Shown here: positions 11,375 to 24,900 of the stretch, one piece after another | Position numbering within the stretch: the first letter of the stretch is position 1 | Layout of the letters: every line of letters starts with the position of its first letter | Origin: Bactrocera neohumeralis | Taxonomy: Eukaryota; Arthropoda; Insecta; Diptera; Tephritidae | Assembly (NCBI RefSeq): GCF_024586455.1 | Contig: NC_065921.1 | Location: forward strand, 43,174,574 to 43,238,573 | Direction: 5' to 3' | Length of the DNA: 64,000 nt | The notes under the pieces: model-generated | Told to the model about the DNA's origin: nothing | Databases searched by the model: none | What the model saw: only the letters and a program-made list of their open reading frames with translations | Made by a program: the position numbers and the translations under genes

Positions 11375-11860
11375 GCTTTAAAAATGTTTTAACTTCATAT
11401 TAATGTTTAAGAAAAAAATTAAACTTTTTTTTCAAATTCTTGAAGTAAAGTAATTAAAAATTGTCAAGCGAAATATTTAAAAAAAATTACCAATTTTTAT
11501 TTTTTTTTAAATTCTAACTACAAAATAATGGTCAACATTTTTTTTAGTAAATTTTTTAAATTTTCCATCTTTTTGATGTAAAGTTATTAAAAATTGTCAA
11601 AGGAAAATATTTAAAAAATTACCAATTTTTGATAAAATTACAAAAAAATTAAATCATTTCATTAAAAAATTATGTGATACAAGTTTGGTCAGTAAAAAAT
11701 TAAATGAAAAACTGAATTTCGTTTTTAAAAAGTTTTTAGCTATATAATAATGTTCAAACACTTTTTTAGTAAAATTTGTAAATTTCCAATTTCCTTGAGG
11801 TAAAATAGTTACAATTGTCAAACGAAAATATTAAAAAAAAAATTTAACTAAAATATAATA
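11375..11860. repeat. Three degenerate copies of a roughly 133-bp AT-rich unit
   Basis: The block attgtcaa(g/a)(c/g)gaaa(a)tatt followed by aaaaaattaccaattttt recurs near 11460, 11594 and 11815. It is preceded each time by a (t/g)ga(a/g)gtaaa block. Spacings are about 133 and 221 bp. It looks like an old local duplication series. Confidence 0.5.
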
Positions 11861-13755
11861 AAATATTTTTTTCGTAAAAATAAAACAAACAATTAAAATA
11901 AAAAAATAGTTTTAATTTTTTAACTTCAAAATATCGATTTTAAACTTGTTTATTAAATTATTTGATTTTTTAATTTTTTATAGAAAAGGGTCTAATAGTG
12001 GAAAGTGGAAATTAAAAAAAAACTAAACTAAATTTTATAAGAATAATGTTTTTTACATAAAAATAATAGAATAATAAAAAAAATTGGCTTCAAGTTTCTG
12101 AAAACGAAAAACATTGTCAAAAGATTTAAAATATTTACGATATTGGTGATATTTTTTTCTTAATATTAATGTTAAGTGAAAAAAAATTGCATTTACTCTA
12201 AAAATATATTTTTTTTGTCCAAAAATATTTTTTTACTCAGAAATTATTATTTTCTTTTTGCAATAATCCACTTTTTTCATAAAAATATTAGAATAATAAT
12301 AAAAATATGGTTGTAAGTCTGTCTCACAACAAAAAACCAACCCTAGCGACTTTTCAAACTTTAAATATTCATGATGCCGTTTCGAAATTTTTTGGAATTC
12401 AGCATAAAAGTTTCAAAATTCAATACTTCATTTTTGTTTTTCTAATATAAAACATTTGTTTTTGTAGTATCTTTAATTATTTTGCATTTCAACAATAAAC
12501 TTAAATCTTCTAGGAAAAAATATTTAACTAATTATATTTCAAAAACTTTAATGAACACACACAAATTCAAAAAAAAAATTTATTTTTAAGAATTGCAAGT
12601 TTTTATGAAACGAAAAACTTTAAACTCTCGCCGTTATAAAACATCATTATTTTATTGCCATTTTTCGCCACTAATTCACAATTCAAAACTCTAGTTTAGT
12701 AAAAATAATTTTCTTTTTCCATTTTCAGTTAACTTCTACATACAAATATATGCAAATGTGTAAGTGATCAACACATACACATTTATTACTGTAAATTCTG
12801 GGCTTGAATTAAAACCATACAACTACAACACACCGACAACCCCCTACTACTACATCAGACACATATGCATGTATGTACATACATATGTATGTATTTACAC
12901 ACTCATTTTTTATAAAATTAATTATTGTTTATCGATTTTAAAAAGGCGGCGGGGATATGTCACAAAAATTAATTAGATCTCATTGCTAGTTACTAGAATT
13001 AATTGTTTAAACTACAAATATTTAATATACACACACACGCACACGTGTACATAAAGATGTACAGCTACCACATAAGCATGTGTGTGTTAGTAATTATATT
13101 GCGCATTTCAAATAAATAAAAATAATATATATGCATACACATATATGTATGTATATATGTATATATATACATTTTATAGCGTAAACACAATTTGTTATTT
13201 GTAAGCACTAACTTTTATTAAATATCATAGTTATTATTTAAATAAAATTGTTGTATATTTGTAAAGAACACTTGATTGATCATATGCAATTATATACATA
13301 TGTACACAAATATATATGTATATTTTCATTGTTAACTAATAATTATTCAATTAATGTTTAATAGTTATTATGCAACATGTGCAACTAATTGGGGGAATCA
13401 TGAACTTCAACTTTAAATTATACACACTAAAATATTGCATTCTAATTATTGTACGCATAATTATTATTTAATTCCTCTGTTAGTCGCTTATTACTTTATT
13501 AATTAATGTTATTTTAATATTTTTTGCAGATATTTTATTTTTTTCATAAAGGTCTCTCTTTTTTATTAATCGTCGAATATCCTAAATGCAAAACGCTCAT
13601 ATCGTATCACAGAAATGCTTACATACACACGCACCCGCACACATACAAATAAATATGTAAACCATTGCATAGAAATTTATTAAAAAAATAACTAATTCAA
13701 AAGGAAAAATTAACTAAATTTCTGGAGAATGTTGTGCATACTAAAAAAAAAAAAT
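11861..13755. other. AT-rich DNA with microsatellites, no gene
   Basis: Long A and T tracts dominate. Around 12850-13160 there are repeats of the tacatacatatgtatgta and acacacacacgcacac type. No supported feature. Confidence 0.4.
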
Positions 13756-14100
13756 TGTGTTATAATAATGATTTTATAAAAAAAAAATAATAATGATAGT
13801 GATTTTTAAAAAAGATATATATGATAATGATTTCATAAAAAAAATATTTTGAAATAATAATGATTTGAAAAAAAAAATTATAGGATAAGGATTTTATAAA
13901 AAACTATAATATCATGATTTCATAAAACAAATTTTAATATGATTGTTGATTTATAAAAAACAATTTTTTATATAATGTAACAAGAAAAAATTTAATATGA
14001 TAATGATTTTATAAAAAAAATTTAATATAACAATAAAAAAAATTACATAATAATGATTTCACAAGAATAAATTATGATAATGGCTATAAAAAAATAATAC
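13756..14100. repeat. Minisatellite-like array of an ATAATGATTTTATAAAAAAA unit
   Basis: About ten imperfect copies of (g)ataatgatttt/cataaaaaaa follow one another at intervals of roughly 25-50 bp. Replication slippage of a short AT-rich unit explains it. Confidence 0.65.
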
Positions 14101-17100
14101 CAGAGATTGAGAGCAACTTAAAAATCAAGTTGCTTTACTTGCTTAATCAGTAACAGAATTATTGCAAAAAAAATATTTAAAATATTTGTAAAAAAAATTT
14201 TTCTCACTATAAAAATGTGATGTAATACGCAAATAGTACAACTTGAATAAAAATAAATAAATTGTAAATATTTAAAATTATATAAACAAAAATTTCACTT
14301 TTCCTCCACAATTATTTCAACAAATTTCTTGTTAAGCATTTTTTATGGTTTTATTATCTAGCATTAATTTAACACAATATCTAAGAGTATTTTTTATGAA
14401 CAAACAAAATATTTAATGTCATCAAACGATATTTCACGATTTACGTTTTTTTTATAAAATAATCCATATTCCACGAATTACGAACTTTTCATCAAAAAGT
14501 ATACATAATAAGCAAATTTAATTGTATTTTTTTATTACCAGGAAAGGAGCTTTTTAATGTAAACACTAAAAAATAAACACAGCTTTCAAATATTATTAAA
14601 ATTATTGTTATATTTTAATCGGAAAATATGAAATAATCGAAAAAATGTATTTTATATAAGCAATTATTTTTTCTTCTCTTAGCAGCAGCTAATTTTTCGT
14701 ATTTTTTGTATAATAAACCGAGTTTTCATATAAAAGTTGCCATTCTCTCTCATTTTATTTAATTTAAATTATTATTTCAGATATGCTATTTTTAAGATTC
14801 GCGCCAATATATGTAACTCTTATATTGAAAAAAAATTATTATCTTTAGTGCGTTAATTTGTACATATTTTTATTCAAGTGTGAACTCAGCATGTTTCAAA
14901 GGTTATCTAACCTCAAAATTCAACTGAAAAACTTACTACAGATCTTAGAACAAAGTTCGCTGTCAACCAACCGTTGCATCTTTTTGTACTTCTAAATTCT
15001 CTGGTTTTACATATTTGATTATATTGCGCTTGGTACAAATTCATGCTTTGAAATTGTCAACAAATTATTAAAATTTTAGTATGGATTTTTTCTTGCGATC
15101 AAGTTATTATTTTTTATTTAATTTCAACCTTCTATCAAAATCAAATTATTATCTTTTTTTAATTTTAACCTTATATCCGAAACAAAGAAATTCAATTCAA
15201 TTTTAATAAGGAATTAATTATTTTTTCCGAATCGCTTAAATTGTAACAAGTCCGTCGTGTACACTCGAAATTCCGTTCTACGGTTGACATAATTGAACAT
15301 TTTCTGTATGATTATTTTAAAATCATTTAAGTGGCAATTTGAAAATAATATTTGCATAATTGAATAATTAATATTTAAGATTGTCTTTAATAATTTTTTA
15401 TGAAATATATTTTTTTAATAAATAATAAATGAAGATCAACAAATTTCAACATAACCTCAAATTCAAACAAATTCGTGTATACTCGAAGTGCCATTCTATA
15501 TGAGGCTTATTAGACATTTTTCCACATGATCTGTTTAAAATATTTACTTTAACATAAAAATAAAATTTAAATTAATATTTTAATAGTTTAAGAATTAATA
15601 TTTAATCTGATATTCAAAAATATTTGCAAATACATTAATTAAAACACTAACTAATCAATCAGTTTACTATCATTATAAACCTGTTTTTTTAATATTTACT
15701 TCAAACTAATTTTTTAATTTTGCCAAAAACTCACTTAGATTGCATTGAGGTTTTTGATACTTGAAAATAAAATTAAAAAACAAAGTGAACAAAAAATACA
15801 AGGCAACACAATGAAATCATAATTTGGTTTTAAGCCGCAATTCGCAGCATCAGTAAATTTTAGACAAAATTTGCTTTTAAATTTCGACCATTCAATAAAT
15901 ATTTTTATATATATTTTTTTTTTTTATTTCAGACCATTAAAACTTATTTAAAAAATTCAATAGTAAGAATAAAAAATTAATAACTTTTTTAACTAATTTT
16001 TTTTTTAATAGATAATAGTAAACAGATATATTTCTTTAAGTGAAATAAAAAATGTATTAAATTCACGCAAACAATCATTAATAAAACTTAAATCGTGTTA
16101 CAAAAGGCACATGATCAGCGTAACAATTCTATATAAACTAATGATAAAACACAACCAATTTGGCGTTGACGAGTTAAAAAAAATACCAAAGTTTTAGTAA
16201 ATTAGTTAATAATTACTAATTAGGTCACTTTACAACATAAAATTAAACAAATATGTTCAGACAACTAATTTCAGCAATATTTTGTATTTTATGCAAAATC
16301 AGTTTATATTAAATGATTTTTTCTTGAAGTAAATTTATTTCATGAAATTTTATCTTAATTGAGCTATGAGACAATTTTTTTTGAATTAACTGTATTTTAT
16401 TGAATTTTATTTTTTTTATATTAAGTTTTATTTTTTAATATTAAATTTTATTATAATTGAGTTTTGATAAACTTTTTTCTTGAATTAAGCTTATTATATT
16501 TTTTATATTGAACTTATTTATTATTTATATAGTATTAAATTTATTATTTATTAGTATTAAATTTTTGTTGATTTTTCATATTGCAATACTCTTTTATTAT
16601 TTTTTATTGTATTAAAAGAGGTTAAACTATTACTTATACAAAGTTTTATTAAAATTTGCATTATTGAATTTTTTCTTATAAATTTAAATGCTTTTTTTTC
16701 AAATGTAGTTAATTTCTTTGTTATTAAATTTAACTGAATTCACTTTATTTTTAGTTCTTCAAAAATATTTTTTTTATTAAAATGTTTAGTTTTATTTAAA
16801 TAAAAATTTATTGAAATAAAAAAAAAATTCATTTTGAATGTAGTTTTTAAATTTATTAAATTAAATTATTAAATTTTATAGTTCATTGTAAATAAAAAAT
16901 AATGTTCTTTTATTATATTCTACTTATATTTTTATTATTATCATAATTATATTTATTTACTTTCAATTATTATTAATATGAAAATCTATTTTATTTTGAA
17001 ATTTATCATTTATTTTTTAATAAATTAGTTAAATTTATTTTATTATGAATTAAAAATTAATGTTCAGGTTTGAAAAATGTATTTTTTCTTTTACTTCGTC

Positions 17101-18640
17101 TTTTGTTTTAATTGACTCTTAGTGGTGTTGTATTTTTATAAATATATTTTTTGAATTTTTTATATTCAAATTATTTTAACTTAATTATTCACTACATTAA
17201 TTACATTTGTTTTTTTCCTCATTTATTTTATTTTAATTTTTGTTTTTCTTCATTTCTTTTATTTGTATACTTTATTTTATTTTATTTTAATTTCATTTAT
17301 TGTATTTTTTATTATATTTTCATTTTAATTGTTAATTTTGTCTTTAATTATTTTTAATATTTTCTATATTTAATTCAAAAAACTAAAAAAATTATCACAT
17401 TCACACACATACATACGTACATTCGAAATGAACCGATATTAGCGTTTGCATACATATATTCACATTTCAACGAAAATTCAAAATCAATTTGAATTCATTT
17501 TTTTCATAACTTTACTAATAAAATTCTAACGAAGGGAAGCGATGGAAGAATATAACCCAAGAATAGGCAGCGAACGAGATAATAATCCGAGGATCACCGA
17601 ATTACGAAAGGATAAAATTATAAAATACATAATATTTACAATAATTAAACATTTAAAATCATCCCGTGTTTTAGCTTTTAAGTTTTTAAAGGATAATTTC
17701 TACAAATTATAAGTTCCAACTTGTAAATATGGAGCATCATTAAGAAGATATGCCAAAATCATAATAAAATTACAATAATTTTCAAATGTCTTAAAGAAAA
17801 TTGCGCATATAGCGTTGCCAATGTCTTTCACAATCAGCAAAAAATTAAATTTCAAAAAAATTAAATTATTTTTTTTTATAATTTGAGGACTTTAGATTAA
17901 AAAAATTCTGAATATTTTTGCTTGGATTTGCGAATTTATATAAATAAAAAAATATTATTTTTTTGGAATTTGCGAATCTACGTAAACAAAAATTTGAAAA
18001 GAGAAGTTTTTCAACCTCCAAAAAACACTTTCAATGTTACTGCAAGCTTTTTGCGCCACCATCCAATACACTGACAGAAATAGAAACAGCAAGCACATAT
18101 GCTCCACAACAACTTGCCCACTAGTTAAGCCACTTGCCTGCAACTCCATCATTCTGCACTGCCTCACAAGCGAAGCAGTTGCCTCGGCCATTTGAATATT
18201 TTTAAAAATGAAATTGTTTTTGTTGTAATTAAATTTGCAAATTTCATTTCAATTTGTATTGTTTTTCAATTAAAAAATATAAAATATGTATATCGTAGTA
18301 TATTGTATGTTTATGATACTAAAAAAAAATATATATATAGTATATGTATATTTAAGTAATATTTCTAAAATAAATAAAAATACACAATGTGTTTTGTATC
18401 GAATTGTACATAAGGTATTTAGTTGATGAGCATGTGTGTTAGTTGTATGCAGGTGTGTGCATAGGGAGGAGGCGGGGCGCTTGTGTTCGATTGTAACATA
18501 GATGGGGGCAAAATGAGAGTGAGAGTGTATGGTGAATGGCTGTGAAGGGTGAGAGTAAGGAGTGAGAAGAGACGATAACTATTTAGATGGAAAACGAAAA
18601 AGAGTGGTTTGACATGGACGCAGTGGCGCACTAATTTAAA
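14101..18640. other. Extremely AT-rich intergenic DNA
   Basis: Almost pure A/T with T-runs, especially 16300-17360. The reading frames present consist of Phe, Ile, Leu, Tyr, Asn and Lys as expected by chance. I see no gene, RNA or transposon. Part could be a long 3'UTR of atos, but this cannot be decided from sequence. Confidence 0.4.
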
Positions 18641-18959
18641 TGGTTAACATAGGAAATAAAGTGTGAAATTGTAGAATATTGTTGTTGTAATTAAATATTT
18701 AATATTGCTGCTATTATTGTTGCCAGCATATGCCGCACGTGAGGTTGGCTTCTCGCTCACGCAGCCGAAATCATAGTTTTGCTGCTTTCTACGCCCATGC
18801 ACATCAGCTCCGTGCCGCCCCAGCTCGCTGATTGACTTCCTTTCGCCCGCCCGCCCACTAATTATAACTGCAGTGCCAGTGTTGCAAACGTAAACGCAAT
18901 TGTTTCCAAAGTAATAAAAAATAATGATGCGTTTGTGTGCGCACTGCTCGCACCAACTA
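18641..18959 (-). other. Probable proximal 3'UTR of atos
   Basis: Immediately downstream of the atos stop, base composition is much more GC-rich (about 18720-18870) than the DNA beyond it. That fits transcribed 3'UTR. I could not pick a reliable poly(A) site. Confidence 0.4.
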
Positions 18960-21900
18960 CTAAATCTTATTGCTGCCGCTACCGTTATTGTTGTTAGTTG
19001 TTATTGTTGTACTATTTGTTGCGCTGACCGTTGCGGCGATGACATTTATATTGCTGCCATTGCTGCTACCGCTGCCACTGCCGCTGCTGTTACTGTTGTT
19101 GTTACTTTGGTCTTGGCGTGCGCTATATTTGGGATTTGTTGGCATAACGGTGTCGGTGACGAGATCATTGGGCGCCTCCAGAACGCCCTTGGCGTGCGCC
19201 GCTGCCGTATCACAATCGGTGCGGCGTGAGATCAACAAGCGTATATCGGTGTGCAGTGAGAGGCGACCCGACCGCGACGTTTGGAATCTGCAAAGTGTTC
19301 GATAGAGAGAATGTAGCACAAGTGTGGAAGAGACTGGTTTAGCGCTATGTATGGTTGGTTGCCAATAATGCGCAAACTTTTCGAGTATCAAAAGTCAATT
19401 TAGATTTAAAAAAAAATTTCCAATTTTTGTTGGCCAAATTTTCGCTTTAAATTTGTGTTATTGTTGGTTATGTTAAATAAGCTCACTTACCTTAAATGTA
19501 TGGAATAGCGTAGGCGTTTCATATTCTCTGGGGATATGAAGTGTCCGAGATTGCTTTCGCCGTGCAGGCCGCCGCTTGGTGAGAGACGATATTTATTTTT
19601 GGCATTATTGTTGTTATTACCGTTATTATTATTCTGATAGCATTTGTTATTGTTATTGTTTATGCTCAAATTGTCGTCGCCACCAGCACCAGCGCCACTA
19701 CCACCACTACGTCCGCTGCTGCCGTAGCCGTTTGTCGTGCTCGTCTGTACATTCTGCGTCGTCGCTGCTTCATGCGTGCTGGCCTCGGCCAGTATGCGTT
19801 GTCTTATGAATGTTTGATGCAGTGGCGGCATGTCGCGCATATCGTACGGTATGACGAACATGCGCACCACGGTGCCCATGGGATTCAGCAGTGTGGCTTG
19901 TACATTGCCAGCACGAGGTACCGAGTAGCCCTTGCGTGGTAAACGTATTTCGCACTGAAATGGAGAGTGATTCATTTACGTTAACGAGTTTTAATGCTCC
20001 TTATGATATTAATATCACGAATTTCAATATTTTTTTTAAATATATCTAAAACTTAATTAAAATATCAACAAAAATCATATTTAACTACTTTACGAATTTT
20101 TATTTCCCTTTCTTCCCTGCTGTTGCATTGCCAAATACCCCATTTCGCCCCAACTCAACAACTCACCACATAAGGCGTACTCAGCGACTCGCCACGCAGT
20201 TCATAGAAGTATGAAGCGGCCGGTATTGTCAGCTGTGTGGGACAGAAGCCACCCGATGCGCCTAACAACACCGTAAAACCCATCACTTCCACCTTGGGTA
20301 CTAGACGCTTTTGCAACAGCGACTCTTCCAGATTGCCCAGCAACGGTTGGCGACCGAAAGCCGCAGCGACGCGTGCACTCTGTTTCAGCGGCGATGTGGC
20401 TGGACTATACATGCCAGCACTTTCCAAATCCTCATCGGAGAATTGTTCATCTGAGCCGAGCGATGAACGATCGGAGCGATCGGATAAATGACGTGAACGA
20501 CGCTTATAGATGGCCGCCTGTTTGGCGAAACGCGGCGATAGTGATGGCGAATTGGGTAGCGTGGGTGCCGAGTATGACTTTTGTACAGGTATATTATTGA
20601 CTTCGGTGGTGAGTGGTGAGGCACAAACGTTACCGCTGCTGGAATGCATAAGCTGATGATGTAGCTGCAAATGGTTTCCGCTGCGATTCAGCGCTGTCGG
20701 CTCAAAGCAAAATGTAATCTCATTTGTAGCACCACCATGTATGGGTATGGGCGACGACTGGCTGCTCGTGATACTGACACCTGTAGGCGATGGCATTGGA
20801 TTGCAAAATATTGGTGTGAGGTTCACTTTGGGTAGCCCCTTACGCAGCAGCAACGCATTGTGAGCGCCTTGTTGTTGAGGCTGCTTGTGCGGCTTGAGTG
20901 CTGTGGGCAATTCGCTGTTGTTGGCACGCATGACAGCAAAACCATCGCCTGCCGCACCAACCGCCTGATTGCCACCAGCACTTACATCGCCGTGATAATT
21001 ACAATGTAATTGTAATAAGTTGGGTTTAGGCGTCTGTTTGTGCTGGAATGCCTTGTGTACGCCCTGCTGGTGCTGTTGCGTTTGTAGCTGTGGTGAATTG
21101 TCGTAATTAACGCCGCCACTCGCAGTAGTAGTGGGTGTTTTAAACTGTGATTCGTCGAAGCGTTCGTCATCCATTAATGAGGTGATGATCGGTGGCGTGC
21201 GGTTTTCACTGCGATCGCAGCCGTCGACTTGCTGATCACCACCGGCACGATCGCCTCTCGTCAATAGCGGATACCGCGAAGAGTTTGTGGCGTTGGAAAG
21301 TGTGCAACGGTCGATTTGTGGTGTGAGTTTGGTGGACGACATAAACGATTCCTGCAAAACGCGCATTTATATCTAGTTATTAGACTTCATACACACAATG
21401 AAATGGAAAAATAAATATTGTATACATACCTCCTCCATGACGTGTGTGCGTGTTGGCAGAGCTGTTAGTGGCGTCACCGGCAGTTGACTTCCGTCGGCGC
21501 TTTCCGCAATGAATTTAATAACCTCGCTCTTCTTCCCACCATCATCGTCGGTGTCATCACCAATATCGTCATTGTCAGCCTCATCAGCTAAATGCGCACT
21601 AGATGTGGTCGTTGCTTCTTCACTATTGCTATTACCAAAGTTATGCTGTGTCTTCTGGCGCTTGCAAACTTGACAACCCGCCAATGTGTTCTCATGCAAG
21701 CTGCTGCCACTGCTCTTACCACCAACATCACCACTGAGCTGATTGTTGTTTTGCGTCTTGCCGCCACACAGTTTGCGGGGCTGCTCCTTCTTGTGCTTGG
21801 CTGCGGCCACTTTGGGTGTGCGCTGTATGGCTTGCAACAGCAGTTCGGCTTTGTTGCGTGGCGTATGTATGATTTCGCTGCTGCTAATGCTTGATGCTGT

Positions 21901-24900
21901 CGAGTCGTCCATATCGTCTACATCCTGTTCGGTGGGTTCATCTATGGCTTGTTCGCCGCGCATGACGCCGCCACTCGAGCAACGCATACAAACGAGCGTC
22001 TTCTCGCAGCCGCATTGACGACAGCAACTCATAGGTGTCTGTGTGCCCGTTGAGATCATTTCGATGCGCGTGCTGGTGCGTGGTAGCAATGTTGTCATTG
22101 TATCACTGCCATGACTCGTGACATCATCTTCATCACCCTCCTCCATCGGTTGGCAGCAGTTCGCCTCTTCACGCGCTTTCTGCGCACGCTCAAGCTCATT
22201 GGTGGCATCCAGTTCGCATGTTGCATCTGTGTTTACCGTTTGCGACTTTCGTGGATGGTGTTGATGATGTTTCTTGTCGCGTTTTAGCATGCGCTTGCGG
22301 TACTTCATCAGCTGCTTTTCACGATGTGACATATTAGCACCGGTGCAGAAAGCGCTTGCATGAGTTAAGCTATCGCCAGTACTATTCGCTGTATCGCTAG
22401 GGTTATCATCCTCGTCGCCGTATGCCTCACCATCAGCTTCGTCGACTGGCAGTAGCTCATCTTCATCGATGAAAAATACACATTTGTGTTTCGGCGCACA
22501 GTTGGCGCGACTGCATGGCATGCTGCTGTCCTGCGTGTCACCACAGTCGTTTCGGAGCTTCGAGCTGCCACTGTTACAGCTGGCACCGTTCGAGACGGCG
22601 GCCGAGTTTGTCAATGAATTGGTCGAGCTGCTGTTTGAATGTAAATTTATGCTGGCGGAGCTCGATGTAGAAGTCGGCGCAGCAACCGTGGCTGTTGTGG
22701 CAATTCCACAACAACTCGTACGGCTGCTACGTGGCGTATCCTGTGACTTTAAACCAACACAACTGTTGCCGTTGCGAAATGAGTTTGGATCACTTCTATT
22801 GATATTGGCGCTGCCGTTGGGTGTTGAGAGCCATTGCGGTGCCTCGGCTATAGCTGCCATACGTGGTGTAGAATTGGACATGTCACCACCTCCTAGTGCG
22901 GCTGTTGTTGTCGGCGCTGTTGCTTTTGTCGTTTTTGTTTTAGTTGTTGTCGCTTTGGTTGTTGCCGTTGCTGGCATTGTTGTTGCTGCTGCTACTGTTG
23001 TGGATATTATCGTTGTTGTTGGCGTTGACATTGTTGTTGTTGCTATCCCCGGTGTGGATAACATAAGTGTACCGATTTTCGGTATGCCGCCGTTGATGCG
23101 TGGAAGACTTTTGAGACAAACCGATATGCTACAATTCTCCGAAATATTGACATTCGGAAAATTGTGTACATTCGGTTTTGAATTAAAGCAGGCAGTGGAG
23201 TCAAATGACTTGATGCGGTAGAATATATTAAGGCGCGGTCGTCGATTTACCGCCAGCGCATTATTGAGCTGATTATTAAGCGTATGTGAATTCGGCGATG
23301 TGCCCGGTGTGCTGCTGCTACCGCCAGTGGTGCTGCCCACCGGTGTTGCCAGATCACCGGCAGCTCCTGTTGGTGTGTGAAATATTACACGACCCGTGTC
23401 ATATATAGTTTTATCCGATTTCTTGATCAGATCACACCAGGCACTGATTTGGGAAAAATACAATTGGCTGCGTATTGCACTGCAGAGTGACGGTAGCGTC
23501 ATGGTGGGCGGTGGAACTCTAGTTGAGGGGAGGAAGAAGAAAATAATAACAGTTAATACGTGTAATGTAGAATATATTAGAGTGCTCTAGTCAAATATAC
23601 ATATATACGTTGGTATGTGCGGTGATTATTAATTCTTTCAAGATTGTTCATTTAAAAAAGTTTGAAAGCTGGATAGTCTTAATAATGTTATTAATTTTGG
23701 GGTTAATCAATAATTAATTTTAACTAGCTTCTTAAATTCTTTAAAAATGGTGCTTGAAAATCGTCAGGCAAGCAACCGGCTCGGCATCTCTCGCGGGTTC
23801 GTTCAAATAATTTTGGTGGATATTTTTTCAAAAAGAGCACGGTAAAGTCCTTTTAGGCATGCTTTTCCATGCGAATTCCGATCCCACATTCATCTAGAGC
23901 ATTATAACTGCCGATGAGACATGAGTTTATGAATTTGACTTGCAAACAAGTCGACAATCGTCGGAATGGAGGGGAAAAAACGAGCCGAACCAAAAAAACC
24001 ACGTCAAAACCGCCCGAAAATCAACATGAGGCTCATTATTTTTATAGATATTCGTGGTTTGATGCATCATGAATTTGTTTCGGAGGGTCAATAATGAGTT
24101 CTATTTGGCCGTATTGAAGCATTTCGTGAGAACATCCGTCGAAAACGGCCGGAATTTTTGAAGAACAATTCATGGATTTTACACGATGATAACGCACCAT
24201 CGCATTGTGACCAAGTTTACAGCCAAAAGCTTAAATTGTCGCTCCGTGGAACCCATTTTTAGTCAACCGTTCATCCCTTGCTTATGAAAAGTGTTTTGAG
24301 GACTGGAAAAATCATTGGCATAAATGTATTACATCTGGTGGGGATTACTTTGAAGGCGGCAAATAAATATTGATGAATAGTTAAATATTTTGCGTTTCAT
24401 TTACAATTTCCGGGTACTTCTATGCCACAATGTATGTATGCTATAGTAGTTCGATATGAACGAAATGGCAGCTTCTTAAACATAAAAGAACGTGAGCAAA
24501 ATTTCAGATCGATATCTCAAAAATTGAAGGACTAGTTCGCATGTATACATACAGACGGACATGGCTAAAACGGCTCAGGTAATTTTGGGAACCCGTTTCT
24601 TATAAAAGAGCAGCATAGAAGGAATTTCGATCTAATTTTTTTTTATTACTTACTTTTCTTTTTGGGTTATGATCCATTGTTCGAGCAGCATTTTATGGTT
24701 CACCGGTCCTAAGAAAACCTCTATGCAAACCGGTTCGCCACGTCCGATAATCGCCTCCATTCTATGGCAGTACGCTCGCCAGCGGGAGCACTAAAAATAA
24801 AAAAAAGAAACGATATTTAAAAAACAAACGATTATAATTAAGATATTTTGCATCGCTTCCTCCCACTTACAGTTATATTTACGTATGACATATCACAGAA

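Noticed and set aside
17955..18191. 78-codon minus-strand frame with a Met start
   Set aside because: No recognisable domain, no clear splice context and AT-rich surroundings; not enough to call a gene.
22469..23221. 250-codon open frame antisense to atos
   Set aside because: It mirrors the Thr/Gly/Ala-rich coding sequence of the large atos exon; composition (Val/Leu runs) is the expected reverse shadow.
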